43,108 nucleotides of DNA. Origin: Bacillota bacterium. GTDB taxonomy: Bacteria; Bacillota; UBA4882; UBA10575. Shown here one piece after another: positions 15,216 to 24,371 of this stretch; positions within the stretch are counted from its first letter, which is position 1, and every line of letters starts with the position of its first letter. Where the stretch lies: NCBI GenBank assembly GCA_029782135.1, contig JAKOVI010000069.1, forward strand, positions 1-43,108, in the 5' to 3' direction. The position numbers were made by a program, and so were the translations under genes. The notes beneath the pieces were generated by a model that ran no database searches, was not told the DNA's origin, and worked only from the letters and a program-made list of their open reading frames with translations.

Positions 15216-18200
15216 ATGGGTGGAAAGTTTCGCGAGATTGATGTCAAAGGTTCGGTCAGCGAGCGGGAAGAGCAGATCCTCAAGCGCTGGCTGGACGAAG
15301 ATATGGTCAAGCTAAGTGTGGAAGCGCGGGCGGGCGCGCCCAAGTTTATCTTTTATGAAGGGCCGCCGACCGCAAACGGGAAACCGGGAATTCACCATGT
15401 CCTAGCCCGGACGATCAAGGATACGGTCTGCCGCTACAAGACAATGGAAGGCTATCAAGTGGAGCGGAAAGCCGGCTGGGACACCCACGGGTTGCCGGTG
15501 GAGATTGAAGTCGAGCGGAAATTGGGGCTCTCTTCCAAACAAGGAATCGAAGAATACGGGATTGAGGCCTTTAACAAGGAGTGCCGTGAATCCGTCTTTA
15601 CCTATGAGCGGGAGTGGCGCCGGATGACGGAACGGATCGCCTACTGGATTGATCTGGATCATCCGTACATTACCCTGGATAATGACTATATCGAATCCGT
15701 CTGGTGGATTTTGAAGAAATACTTCGATGCCGGGTTGATCTACGAGGGCCATAAGATCATGCCCTACTGCGCCCGCTGTGGGACCCCCCTGGCTTCGCAC
15801 GAAGTTTCGCAGGGGTACAAGGAAGAGAAGATCAACTCGATTTATGTGCGGATGAAAGTGGTGGGGGAACCCGGGACCTACTTCCTGGTCTGGACCACCA
15901 CCCCCTGGACACTGCCGTCCAACGTTGCATTGGCGATTAATCCAGCCTTCACCTATGTCCGGGCCCGCCGGCCGGACGACGAGAATATCTATATCCTCGT
16001 GCGTGAGCGCGTCGATGCGGTGCTCGGCAAGGGGGCGGAGATCCTCTCCGCGGTCAAGGGGGAGGAACTGGTGGGGATGGCGTACGAGCAACTCCTTCCC
16101 TTCATTAAGCTGGAGGACCAGGCCGCTTTCCATGTCTACGGCGCCGACTTTGTCTCCACCGAGGACGGGACCGGGATTGTGCATATCGCCCCGGCCTTTG
16201 GTGAGGATGACTACCGTTTAGGCCAAGAGTATAACTTGCCGGTCCTGCAGCCGGTCAACAAGGAAGGGAAGTTTACGCCGGAGATCACACCCTGGGCCGG
16301 ACAGTTTGTCCGGGACGCCGATGACGAGATCACCGAACATCTGAAGGAGGAGGGCAAACTCTTCCGGAAAGAGCGGATCACCCACTCTTATCCTTACTGT
16401 TGGCGGTGTGACACACCCCTGCTCTACTATGCCCGTAAATCCTGGTATATTGCCGTTACTAAATATAAAGACCGGCTGATTGAGTGCAACAAAAAGGTCA
16501 AATGGTATCCGGAGCACGTCGGTAGTGGCCGTTTCGGGAACTGGCTGGAGAACCTGATCGACTGGTCGCTCTCCCGTGACCGTTACTGGGGAACCCCGCT
16601 CAATATCTGGCGGTGCGAAACCTGTAACCGGCTGACCGCCGTTGGCTCGCGCCAGGAACTGGCGGAGCGGGCGCTGGAGGCCGTTGATCCGGCAACGATT
16701 GAACTGCACCGTCCATATATCGACGAAATTCACCTCAAGTGCGAATGCGGCGGGCGGATGACCCGTACCCCGGAAGTGATCGACTGCTGGTTTGACTCCG
16801 GCGCGATGCCGGTTGCCCAGTGGCATTACCCCTTTGAGCATAAGGATAATTTTGCGGAGCGTTTCCCGGCTGATTTTATCTGCGAAGGGATTGACCAGAC
16901 CAGAGGCTGGTTCTACTCGCTCCTGGCGATCTCGGTCTTCCTCTTTGACCAATCGCCTTACAAGAGTGTCCTCGTCAATGACTTGGTCCTCGATAAGAAT
17001 GGGCAGAAGATGTCGAAATCAAGGGGCAATACCGTTGATCCTTGGAATTTAATCGAACGGTACGGCGCTGACGCCACCCGCTGGTACCTCTTGGCCGTCT
17101 CGCCGCCCTGGACCCCGACCCGCTTTGATGAGGAAGGGCTCAAAGAAGTCTTCTTAAGATTCTTTGGTACGGTCTTAAATGTCTACTCCTTCTTTACGCT
17201 TTATGCGAATATTGATAATGCCGATCCGGAAGCCTATGCGATTCCGGTGGCCGAACGGGAGGAGATTGACCGCTGGGTGATCTCCCGTCTTAATTCGCTG
17301 ACGAAACAGATCCGGAAGGATATGGAGGGTTATGACCTGACCAAAGTCGTCCGGGCGATCCAGACCTTTATGATTGACGAGGTCTCGAACTGGTATGTCC
17401 GGCGGACCCGCGAGCGCTTCTGGGCGCCGGAGATGGACCGGAATAAACAGGCAGTTTACCGCACTTTGTGGGAGGTGCTGGTGACGGTCGCCAAGTTGAT
17501 GGCGCCCTTCGCCCCCTACCTGGCGGAAGATATCTATCAGAATCTGGTGCAAGGCCCGGCGAAGAAGCGTTCGGTCCATATTGAACTCTACCCGGAGGCC
17601 GAAGAGGCGTATATCAATCCCGAACTGGAACGCCACATGAACCTGGTGATCAAACTGGTCTCCCTCGGGCGTGCCGCCCGGAACCGGGTCCAGTTGAAAG
17701 TCAGACAACCGTTGGCCGCCCTCCGGATTGACCGGAAAAACGAAGAGCTCTTAAAACCAATGGAAGACCTGGTCAAAGAAGAGCTCAATGTTAAATCCAT
17801 CCTCTACGTCTCCGATCCGGACGAGTATGTCTCCTATACGGTCAAACCCAACTTCCCGGTTTTAGGCCCCAAATACGGCAAGCTTATGAAAGGGATTGGG
17901 CAAGCCCTCGCGGCGGCCGACGCCGCGGCGTTGGTCAGAAGTTTAAGAACGGAGCAGAAAGTGACGCTTAATGTGGAAGGGACGGCGGTGGACCTCACGG
18001 TCGAGGACCTCGAGGTGCGGACGGAGGAAAAACCCGGTTTCGCCGTTGAAATGGAGCGGGATCAGTATGTGATCCTTGATACCACGCTCACCCCTGCCCT
18101 GATCCAGGAAGGTTTGGCCCGTGAGGTCGTCTCTAAAGTGCAGAATATGCGGAAGAATGCCCAATTCGAATTGACGGACCGCATTAAGATTGCCTATTGG

Positions 18201-18359
18201 GCCGAGGCGCCGGTGCGGGAGGCGATTAACGCGTTCAAGGATTATATCCTGGAGGAAACCTTGGGAGTCGCCATTGAAGAACTGGCCGAAAAGACGGCCG
18301 GGATGGAAGAGTGGGAGATTAACGGTTATCCGGCCGCTTTAGCGGTGGAGAAACTCTAA
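15216..18359 (+). CDS. ileS: Isoleucyl-tRNA synthetase, type 2 (IleRS2), altered HIGH motif
   Basis: A 1047-residue class I synthetase that charges tRNA-Ile. Its HIGH region reads GPPTANGKPGIHH (49-61), so the motif itself is G58-I59-H60-H61 in place of H-x-G-H. The KMSKS loop is intact at 598-602. The length, the KPGIHHVLARTIKD segment and the rest of the core match the eukaryote-like type 2 branch, which is far less sensitive to mupirocin than type 1. Swapped GxHH motifs have been linked to especially high resistance in some IleRS2. The editing domain (WTTTPWTLPSN) is present. SD AAAGGAG (15200-15206) before ATG. It is the only ileS in the window; the T-box before it is specific for Ile. 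Confidence 0.95.
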   Translation: MGGKFREIDVKGSVSEREEQILKRWLDEDMVKLSVEARAGAPKFIFYEGPPTANGKPGIHHVLARTIKDTVCRYKTMEGYQVERKAGWDTHGLPVEIEVERKLGLSSKQGIEEYGIEAFNKECRESVFTYEREWRRMTERIAYWIDLDHPYITLDNDYIESVWWILKKYFDAGLIYEGHKIMPYCARCGTPLASHEVSQGYKEEKINSIYVRMKVVGEPGTYFLVWTTTPWTLPSNVALAINPAFTYVRARRPDDENIYILVRERVDAVLGKGAEILSAVKGEELVGMAYEQLLPFIKLEDQAAFHVYGADFVSTEDGTGIVHIAPAFGEDDYRLGQEYNLPVLQPVNKEGKFTPEITPWAGQFVRDADDEITEHLKEEGKLFRKERITHSYPYCWRCDTPLLYYARKSWYIAVTKYKDRLIECNKKVKWYPEHVGSGRFGNWLENLIDWSLSRDRYWGTPLNIWRCETCNRLTAVGSRQELAERALEAVDPATIELHRPYIDEIHLKCECGGRMTRTPEVIDCWFDSGAMPVAQWHYPFEHKDNFAERFPADFICEGIDQTRGWFYSLLAISVFLFDQSPYKSVLVNDLVLDKNGQKMSKSRGNTVDPWNLIERYGADATRWYLLAVSPPWTPTRFDEEGLKEVFLRFFGTVLNVYSFFTLYANIDNADPEAYAIPVAEREEIDRWVISRLNSLTKQIRKDMEGYDLTKVVRAIQTFMIDEVSNWYVRRTRERFWAPEMDRNKQAVYRTLWEVLVTVAKLMAPFAPYLAEDIYQNLVQGPAKKRSVHIELYPEAEEAYINPELERHMNLVIKLVSLGRAARNRVQLKVRQPLAALRIDRKNEELLKPMEDLVKEELNVKSILYVSDPDEYVSYTVKPNFPVLGPKYGKLMKGIGQALAAADAAALVRSLRTEQKVTLNVEGTAVDLTVEDLEVRTEEKPGFAVEMERDQYVILDTTLTPALIQEGLAREVVSKVQNMRKNAQFELTDRIKIAYWAEAPVREAINAFKDYILEETLGVAIEELAEKTAGMEEWEINGYPAALAVEKL

Positions 18360-18381
18360 AAACCGGGCATCTTATGGACGA

Positions 18382-18424
18382 AAGAAGGGCCCTTCTTTGG
18401 AGCAGCCCTTCTTTTTCTTTTTCC
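18382..18424 (+). terminator. Terminator after ileS
   Basis: AAGAAGGGC (18382-18390), 14-base loop, GCCCTTCTT (18405-18413), then TTTCTTTTT. A shorter local palindrome, AAAGAAGGGCCCTTCTTT, competes for the same left arm. Confidence 0.8.
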
Positions 18425-18460
18425 AAGTTTCTATCCTGCATTCTGCCCCCGGGGAAGGGT

Positions 18461-18489
18461 TTGCTTTTCTCCCTGGGGAACGATATAAT
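18461..18489 (+). promoter_or_regulatory. Promoter of the trkA-trkH genes
   Basis: TTGCTT (18461-18466), a 17-base spacer and a perfect TATAAT (18484-18489), about 70 bases before the trkA start. Confidence 0.75.
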
Positions 18490-18558
18490 ATACAAATATG
18501 GTAAAGGGTTTTAACCCAGGTTGTTGGTTGGAGCCGATCTTCAGTAGGGGGAGAAACG

Positions 18559-19905
18559 ATGCGCATTGTCATTGTTGGGGCCGGAAGAGCCGGGTTTGAT
18601 ATCTCCAGGATCCTCTCCGGCGAAGATCATGATGTCATTTTAATCGACAAGGATCCGGAGGCCCTCCGTGCCGCGGGAGAGCAGCTGGATGTGATGACCG
18701 TGGTGGGCAACGGCGCGAGCGCCCGGACCTTGGAAGAAGTCGACATCAAATCGGTCGATATTATTCTGGCGGTAACGGAAAATGACGAACTGAATATGAT
18801 CGCCTGTATGACGGCGAAACAGTGCGGGGTACCGATGACCGTCGCCCGGGTTAGAAACTCCGACTATACCTCCTCTCATCCTTATTTATTATCCTATTCC
18901 AAATACGGGATTGATCTGATCGTTAATCCGGAACACCTGGCCGCCCAGGAAATTTTCCGGCTGCTCGAAGTGCCGATGGCGACCGATATGGAGTATTTCC
19001 ATGATGGGAAACTCAGTTTGATCGGTCTAAAAGTCACCGAGGAGCTGGCGATTGCCGGCCATCGGATAAGCGATTTGAACCTGGAAACATTGACGATTGT
19101 GGCGATTATCCGCGACGGCAAAGCGCTCATCCCCAGTGGCAATACCAAATTGCTGCCGCAGGACCGGATTTTTGTCCTTGGGGAAACCAAGGGCTTTCAC
19201 AATTTAAACGAGTTAATCAAAATGAAGACCCCGCATTTCCGGCGGATTGTGATTGCCGGTGGCGGTTTAATCACCCAGTACTTATTAAAGCTGTTACGGG
19301 AGAAAAAGAACAACTTAGAAGTGAAGATTATCGACCCCCGGGTGGAGCTCTGCCGGACGCTCGCCGGTGAACTTAAAGGGTGCAGTATCATCTGCGCCGA
19401 CCCGACGAAAAAAGAGGTTTTAGAGGAGGAAGACATAGGGCCGGGCGATATCTTCCTCTCCTTGCAGGGCGTGGAGAATCTGGATCTAATCGCTTCCTTA
19501 CTGGCGCGGAAAGCAGGCGTGGAGGAGATCATCTGCGAAATCGGCCGGGAAGATTATATCCCCTTGGCCGAGACGATTGGGGTCACCGCCACGATCACGC
19601 CCCGGATCTTATTGACCAACACCATGCTGAAACTGGTCCGCAAGAGCAATATCGTCAGTATCAACCTTTTACAATCAGGGGATGCGGAGATCATTGAAGT
19701 GATTCCAACCGAGCATTCGCCGGCGACACAGAAGTCTCTGCGTGAATTGGATCTTCCGCCCGGAATCGTAATCGGGAGTATACTTCATCAAGGGCGGATT
19801 ATTGTGCCCCGGGGTGATACCATAATCCACCCGCATGATCATGTCATTATTTTTGCCCTCAAAAGCGTGGTCCCCGTGGTGGAAAAGCTATTCGATAAAA
19901 AATAG
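18559..19905 (+). CDS. trkA: Trk potassium uptake protein TrkA
   Basis: A 448-residue cytoplasmic gating subunit of the Trk K+ transporter. It is a tandem of two RCK units. The first nucleotide-binding fold starts at MRIVIVGAGRAGFDIS (GxGxxG), with an acidic IDKD at the end of the second strand. The second starts near RRIVIAGGGLITQYLL (about 228). Each is followed by a TrkA_C domain (KVTEELAIAGHRISDLN; IEVIPTEHSPATQKSLREL). NAD(H) or ATP/ADP binding controls the partner TrkH. The trkH gene follows after 15 bases. SD GGGGGAG before ATG. Confidence 0.95.
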   Translation: MRIVIVGAGRAGFDISRILSGEDHDVILIDKDPEALRAAGEQLDVMTVVGNGASARTLEEVDIKSVDIILAVTENDELNMIACMTAKQCGVPMTVARVRNSDYTSSHPYLLSYSKYGIDLIVNPEHLAAQEIFRLLEVPMATDMEYFHDGKLSLIGLKVTEELAIAGHRISDLNLETLTIVAIIRDGKALIPSGNTKLLPQDRIFVLGETKGFHNLNELIKMKTPHFRRIVIAGGGLITQYLLKLLREKKNNLEVKIIDPRVELCRTLAGELKGCSIICADPTKKEVLEEEDIGPGDIFLSLQGVENLDLIASLLARKAGVEEIICEIGREDYIPLAETIGVTATITPRILLTNTMLKLVRKSNIVSINLLQSGDAEIIEVIPTEHSPATQKSLRELDLPPGIVIGSILHQGRIIVPRGDTIIHPHDHVIIFALKSVVPVVEKLFDKK

Positions 19906-19920
19906 ATTAGAGGGGTAGCT

Positions 19921-21357
19921 GTGCATTTTCGCCTTGTTTTTCATTCGATCGGTAAAATTCTTCTGATTTTAGCTTTATTCATGTTCTTCCCTTTGTCGGT
20001 GGCGCTGGGGGATCGTAGTGCAGATCTCCCGGCTTTTAGCGTGACGATTATATTAACCGTTTTGGTGGGAGGAGTGTTTACTCTCATCAAACCGACCGGT
20101 GACTTTCGGCGGCGAGAAGGGTTTGCCGTGGTTGGTGTCGGGTGGGTGCTGATCGTCTTCTTGGGAGCTATACCTTTCTACCTGTCGGGAACGGTTACTA
20201 CTTATACCGATGCCTTTTTTGAGACGATGTCCGGGTTTACGACCACCGGAGCAACTATCCTTCCGGCTGTTGAAAGTTTACCGCGAGGTCTCCTCTTGTG
20301 GCGGAGTTTAACCCATTGGTTGGGCGGGATGGGGATCATCGTTCTCTCCCTGGCCCTCTTCTCCTTTCGGCAGGGAGCCTCGCTCTTCGAGGCGGAGGTA
20401 CCGGGGCTGGTTCCGGAACGGATTGTTCCCCGTTTAAAAAATACCGCGATTACCTTGTGGCTCATCTACACCGTTTTGACCTTGGTCGAGATGCTTGCTC
20501 TTTATTTGGCGGGGATGCCATTGTTTGAAAGCGTGATTCACGCTTTTGGCACCCTTGCAACCGGGGGATTCTCTTCCCGGAACATCAGTATTGAAGCCTT
20601 CCACAGTCTTCCGATCGAAATCATCATTACCTTCTTTACTTTCTTAGCCGGAATAAATTTTTCCCTTTATTACCGGGTGGTGAAAAAGAAAAGTCTCAAG
20701 CCTTTATTGCTCAATACCGAAACACGGGTTTTTGTTGGTATTATTACTTTGGCCTCTCTACTAATTACGGTGGCCTTAGTTACGGAAATGGCCTTACCGG
20801 TGGGAGAAGCGCTGCGGCGCGCTGTCTTTCAAGTAGTCACGATTATCACGACGACCGGTTTTTCCAATGACAACTTCGCGGCCTGGCCGACTTTCGCCCA
20901 AGGTATTCTATTTATCCTGATGTTTTGCGGCGGTTGTGCCGGCTCTACCGCCGGGGGATTAAAAATCGCCCGGTTAGTGGTGTTGTTTAAATATGCTTAC
21001 CGCCTGGTGCAAAAGACTGTCCATCCCCGGCAGGTGTTTCAAACCAAAGTGGAACACTCACCCCTGCCGGATAGTGTGATCCACGAAATCTTGGCGTTTT
21101 TCTTTATCTACATTGCCCTTTACGCCTTCGGCGGACTCTTTCTGATGGCAACCGGCCAGGAGATGGTGACTTCCTTGACTGCGGCGGCGGCGGCGATCGG
21201 CAATATCGGGCCGGGCTTGGCCGGCGTTGGACCCCACAGTAATTATGTGGCCTTTGCTGCTCCCGCCAAGTGGATGCTCAGCTTTTTAATGCTCGTCGGC
21301 CGCTTGGAGATCCTCTCGATTCTTGTGTTGTTTTCCTCCCACTTTTGGCGAAAATAA
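19921..21357 (+). CDS. trkH: Trk potassium uptake protein TrkH
   Basis: A 478-residue membrane channel subunit for K+ uptake. Four pore loops of the SKT family are seen: MSGFTTTGAT, TLATGGFSS, ITTTGFSNDN and AAIGNIGPGL, each with the filter glycine. About ten membrane helices surround them. It starts with GTG at 19921 behind GAGGGG. Paired with trkA upstream, it gives a complete Trk system; no extra subunit is needed. Confidence 0.95.
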   Translation: MHFRLVFHSIGKILLILALFMFFPLSVALGDRSADLPAFSVTIILTVLVGGVFTLIKPTGDFRRREGFAVVGVGWVLIVFLGAIPFYLSGTVTTYTDAFFETMSGFTTTGATILPAVESLPRGLLLWRSLTHWLGGMGIIVLSLALFSFRQGASLFEAEVPGLVPERIVPRLKNTAITLWLIYTVLTLVEMLALYLAGMPLFESVIHAFGTLATGGFSSRNISIEAFHSLPIEIIITFFTFLAGINFSLYYRVVKKKSLKPLLLNTETRVFVGIITLASLLITVALVTEMALPVGEALRRAVFQVVTIITTTGFSNDNFAAWPTFAQGILFILMFCGGCAGSTAGGLKIARLVVLFKYAYRLVQKTVHPRQVFQTKVEHSPLPDSVIHEILAFFFIYIALYAFGGLFLMATGQEMVTSLTAAAAAIGNIGPGLAGVGPHSNYVAFAAPAKWMLSFLMLVGRLEILSILVLFSSHFWRK

Positions 21358-21378
21358 CGAAGGAAGTGAGGGTGAGTG

Positions 21379-22764
21379 ATGAAACAAGAGTATGATGTGA
21401 TTATCGTCGGCGGTGGCCCGGCCGGCATCTTTGCTGCACTGGAACTGGTGAAACGGACCGGGAAAATCCTGATGATTGAGAAAGGGAAGAACCTGGCGGA
21501 GCGGTTCTGCCCCTCGAAGGATAAACATATCCCGTGTATTACCTGTAAACCCTGCTCGATTGTCTGCGGGTGGGGAGGGGCCGGGGCGTTCAGTGACGGC
21601 AAACTGACCCTTTCTGCGGAAGTCGGCGGGTTTTTGGATGAATATCTCAGCAAAGACCGGCTCCACAAGATGATCAGATATGTGGATGATATCTACCTGC
21701 GCTTCGGCGCGCCGGAAAAAGTCTACGGTGACGATGAAGAAAAGATTACGGAGATCGAGAAACGGGCGATCCTGGCTAACTTAAGGATGATCCCGTCCCG
21801 GATCCGGCACCTGGGTTCAGGCCGGACCCTGGAGATCCTCCAGGCAATGAAAGAGTACCTGGAGGGGGAAGGGGTTGAGGTGGCGCTCGGGACGACCTGT
21901 GAGGAACTTCTGGTGGAAGCGGGGGAAGCGGTTGGCGTCCGGACGGGCCGCGGCGAAATTTACCGTGGGAGATATATCATCGTCGGTCCCGGACGGGAAG
22001 GCTCGGAATGGCTGGTAGCCGAGGGGAAGAGGCTGGGACTGAACACCAAGGTTAATCCGGTGGATATCGGGGTCCGGGTAGAACTCCCGGCTGAAGTGCT
22101 TGAACCGGTCACCGACGTGGTCTATGAAAGCAAGTTTATCTATTATTCCCGTTCGTTTGAGGACCGGGTACGGACCTTTTGTATGTGCCCGTACGGGGAA
22201 GTGGTCACGGAGAATAATGACGGGTTGATCACGGTGAACGGCCACAGCCACGCCCATAAGAAAACCCGGAATACCAATTTTGCCCTCTTGGTCAGCAAGA
22301 ACTTTACCGAACCGTTTAAAGAGCCGATCACTTACGGCCGTTACATTGCCGGGCTGGCCAACCTCTTGGGCGGCGGTGTCCTGGTCCAACGCCTGGGGGA
22401 TCTCCAGGCCGGGCGCCGGTCCAACCCGGAGCGGATCAAAAAAGGGCTGGTCGTCCCGACTTTAGAAGAAGCGACCCCCGGCGACCTCAGCCTGGTCCTG
22501 CCATACCGTCATCTCCTGGCGATCATGGAGATGCTCGAAGCCTTGGATATGATTGCCCCCGGGGTGAATTCGCGCAATACCCTTCTGTACGGCGTTGAGG
22601 TGAAGTTCTACTCCTCCCGCCTGAATCTGAGCAGCAACCTGGAGACGGAGATCCCTAACCTGTTTGCCGTCGGGGACGGGGCCGGGGTGACGCGGGGCTT
22701 GATGCAGGCGTCGATCTCCGGGGTGATTGTGGGGAGCGAGATTGCGAAGCGGCTGGGGCAGTAA
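21379..22764 (+). CDS. NAD(P)/FAD-dependent oxidoreductase (COG2509-type)
   Basis: A 461-residue flavoprotein of the uncharacterised FAD-dependent dehydrogenase family. The N-terminus holds the Rossmann motif YDVIIVGGGPAGIFAALEL and an acidic end (MIEKG). A cysteine-rich segment CPSKDKHIPCITCKPCSIVCG (about 50-70) precedes GAGAFSDGKL, as in the family; it may bind a metal or form disulfides. The C-terminal FAVGDGAGVTRGLMQASISG closes the FAD site. It follows trkH by 21 bases and may share its transcript. ATG 21379 is preferred to GTG 21376. The reaction is unknown. Confidence 0.82.
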   Translation: MKQEYDVIIVGGGPAGIFAALELVKRTGKILMIEKGKNLAERFCPSKDKHIPCITCKPCSIVCGWGGAGAFSDGKLTLSAEVGGFLDEYLSKDRLHKMIRYVDDIYLRFGAPEKVYGDDEEKITEIEKRAILANLRMIPSRIRHLGSGRTLEILQAMKEYLEGEGVEVALGTTCEELLVEAGEAVGVRTGRGEIYRGRYIIVGPGREGSEWLVAEGKRLGLNTKVNPVDIGVRVELPAEVLEPVTDVVYESKFIYYSRSFEDRVRTFCMCPYGEVVTENNDGLITVNGHSHAHKKTRNTNFALLVSKNFTEPFKEPITYGRYIAGLANLLGGGVLVQRLGDLQAGRRSNPERIKKGLVVPTLEEATPGDLSLVLPYRHLLAIMEMLEALDMIAPGVNSRNTLLYGVEVKFYSSRLNLSSNLETEIPNLFAVGDGAGVTRGLMQASISGVIVGSEIAKRLGQ

Positions 22765-22859
22765 GTGGTGGCAGTTATTAGAGAGTGTCGAGGCGGAAAG
22801 AGAGAGAGACAACGGAGAGTTTGCCGGATTGTTGGCGTGCGGCGTGATCAGCGGCAAGA

Positions 22860-23429
22860 TTAAAAGATATAGAAATGAATCCCGCAGCCGTAGACAATGG
22901 TCGTGTCCGCCGGCGCCCAGGGGGAACCGACGGTCGAGTAGCCGATCTCTATGTTGTACTTGAGGTTGGCGATGAAATCACTGGTGGTAAACTCTAAACC
23001 AACCCCGGCGATCAAGCCGGGGGAAGAAACGAAATCCCAGTTGTAGGTGAAGAACGAAAAGTGGCCGAGTAGTCCGTAGGCATAAAAGTTATGGGTCGGG
23101 CGGCGCCAAAACCGGTGGATGTATTTGCCGCCATAAATTAAGGTATAATCGTTATAAACGAAGATTCCTTGGAGGGCGGAGGTTCGATTCAGATTAAGGA
23201 TGGCGCTATAACCGAACTCCGGGAAGACGGACTGGATGCCGCCCCCGAGACGCAAGAGATAAGGTTCGCCGTCAGGTGCGGCGGCAGCCGGGGAACAAAG
23301 GCTAAGGCTCAGGGAGAACAGGCCTAAACAGAAAAAAAAGATGCAGAGTCGGCGGTTTGGGGAAAAGATCGGAATCACCCCGTTTACAAAGTTGATTGGT
23401 ACCTTCTTCAAGTCTTCCGGTGAGATCAA
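22860..23429 (-). CDS. Small exported beta-barrel-like protein (possible outer-membrane protein)
   Basis: A protein of up to 189 residues that I cannot assign to a named family. After a signal peptide (RRLCIFFFCLGLFSLSLSLCSPAAAA) the mature part is rich in alternating polar and aromatic strands (YLLRLGGGIQSVFPEFGYSA, NFYAYGLLGHFSFFTYNW, GLIAGVGLEFTT) and ends in YGCGIHFYIF. A C-terminal Phe after alternating hydrophobic residues is the usual signal of a barrel inserted by BamA. The size suggests about eight strands. The frame opens with TTG at 23429; TTG 23411 (MKKVPINF, with GGAAG upstream) or GTG 23378 may be the real start. Being on its own on the minus strand, it has no helpful neighbour. 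Confidence 0.62.
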   Translation of the reverse strand: MISPEDLKKVPINFVNGVIPIFSPNRRLCIFFFCLGLFSLSLSLCSPAAAAPDGEPYLLRLGGGIQSVFPEFGYSAILNLNRTSALQGIFVYNDYTLIYGGKYIHRFWRRPTHNFYAYGLLGHFSFFTYNWDFVSSPGLIAGVGLEFTTSDFIANLKYNIEIGYSTVGSPWAPADTTIVYGCGIHFYIF

Positions 23430-23436
23430 ATTCTCG

Positions 23437-23465
23437 AAAAGGGTCCCAAAACCCTTTTTCTCTTT
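23437..23465. terminator. Possible hairpin terminator in the 23430-23617 gap
   Basis: AAAAGGGT (23437-23444), loop CCCAAA, ACCCTTTT (23451-23458), then TTCTCTTT on the plus strand. It lies upstream of the minus-strand barrel gene, so it could end read-through from the FAD gene or act in the leader of the barrel gene. Role unclear. Confidence 0.4.
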
Positions 23466-23520
23466 AAAAAGGATGTAATTGCCCAGTACAGGATTTTGTG
23501 ATATTAATATTAAGGAGATT

Positions 23521-23607
23521 ATGATCGGAAAAGGTTCCGCTTCGTTGCCCCAACTAATAGTTTGCCGGCCGCACTGGAAATCCTTAATGCCGGCGAGGAT
23601 GGAATGA
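23521..23607 (+). CDS. Possible 28-residue leader peptide before the GntR gene
   Basis: ATG 23521 follows AAGGAG (23512-23517) at 3 bases, which is tight. The frame gives MIGKGSASLPQLIV... and stops at 23607, ten bases before the regulator start. No family is known, and length gives little support. Confidence 0.2.
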   Translation: MIGKGSASLPQLIVCRPHWKSLMPARME

Positions 23608-23617
23608 GGGAAGCAGA

Positions 23618-24313
23618 TTGGCGCAGGCGAAAATTGCCCACACCATTAAGGAACAGGTCTATAACATTCTGAAAAATTCGATCTTGGACGGGACTTTTCA
23701 GCCGGGTGAGTGGTTGCAAGAAGCAAAACTGGCCAAAGACTTGAAAGTAAGCCGTTCGCCGGTGCGGGAGGCGTTGCAACAGTTAATCGGGGATGGCTTG
23801 GTGGTGAATATTCCCAACAAAGGTGTCTTTGTACGGGAGATCACCGAACAGGACCTGCGGGATATCTTCGAAGTACGGCTCTGTTTTGAGGGAGTGGGGA
23901 TTCGCCGTTCGGCGGAAACTCTTACCGACCAAGCCCGGGAAGAATTACGGGAAATTAAGGCCAGACTGATCAAGAGCTATGAAGCGGCCGATAAAAACCT
24001 TTATCTTCAGGAAGATGCCAAGCTTCATAAACTACTGATTGCCCTGACCGGCAATAAAATGATTCAGGATCTCAATGAACGGATTTACGGAATGGAGCAT
24101 CTATCCAGGACCATTGCCTTCTACAGCCACGAAGGATTTACCGAGTACCAGAAAGAGCATCTTGGCATTATCGACGCTTTGCTCGCAGGGGATGTCGAAA
24201 AAGCCTTACTTTATCACGAAAGACATCTTTGCTTTGCCCGGGATGAAAGTATAAAGCAGCTCCAGATGTCGACGAAACAAGCGCGGCCGGCGACCGTTGT
24301 TAACATTCCTTAG
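23618..24313 (+). CDS. GntR-family transcriptional regulator, FCD type
   Basis: A 231-residue regulator. The N-terminal winged helix (about 10-75: YNILKNSILDGTFQPGEWLQ, DLKVSRSPVREALQQL, GLVVNIPNKGVFV) is typical of GntR, and the C-terminal helical FCD domain (DIFEVRLCFEGVGIRRSAE, then H in LQEDAKLHKLLI and later EHLGIIDALL, HERHL) carries likely metal/ligand histidines. FCD regulators often sense small carboxylates. It starts with TTG at 23618 behind GAGGGAAG. No obvious target operon is adjacent. Confidence 0.9.
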   Translation: MAQAKIAHTIKEQVYNILKNSILDGTFQPGEWLQEAKLAKDLKVSRSPVREALQQLIGDGLVVNIPNKGVFVREITEQDLRDIFEVRLCFEGVGIRRSAETLTDQAREELREIKARLIKSYEAADKNLYLQEDAKLHKLLIALTGNKMIQDLNERIYGMEHLSRTIAFYSHEGFTEYQKEHLGIIDALLAGDVEKALLYHERHLCFARDESIKQLQMSTKQARPATVVNIP

Positions 24314-24371
24314 TTATTGGCCCGTCAGTTCAATACTTAGGGTCATTTTTTAAATAGAAAGGGGAAGCTCT

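Noticed and set aside
23499-23511. ATATTAATAT palindrome as a GntR autoregulatory operator
   Set aside because: Short, AT-only palindrome in an AT-rich stretch; it lacks the GT...AC half-sites typical of GntR operators.
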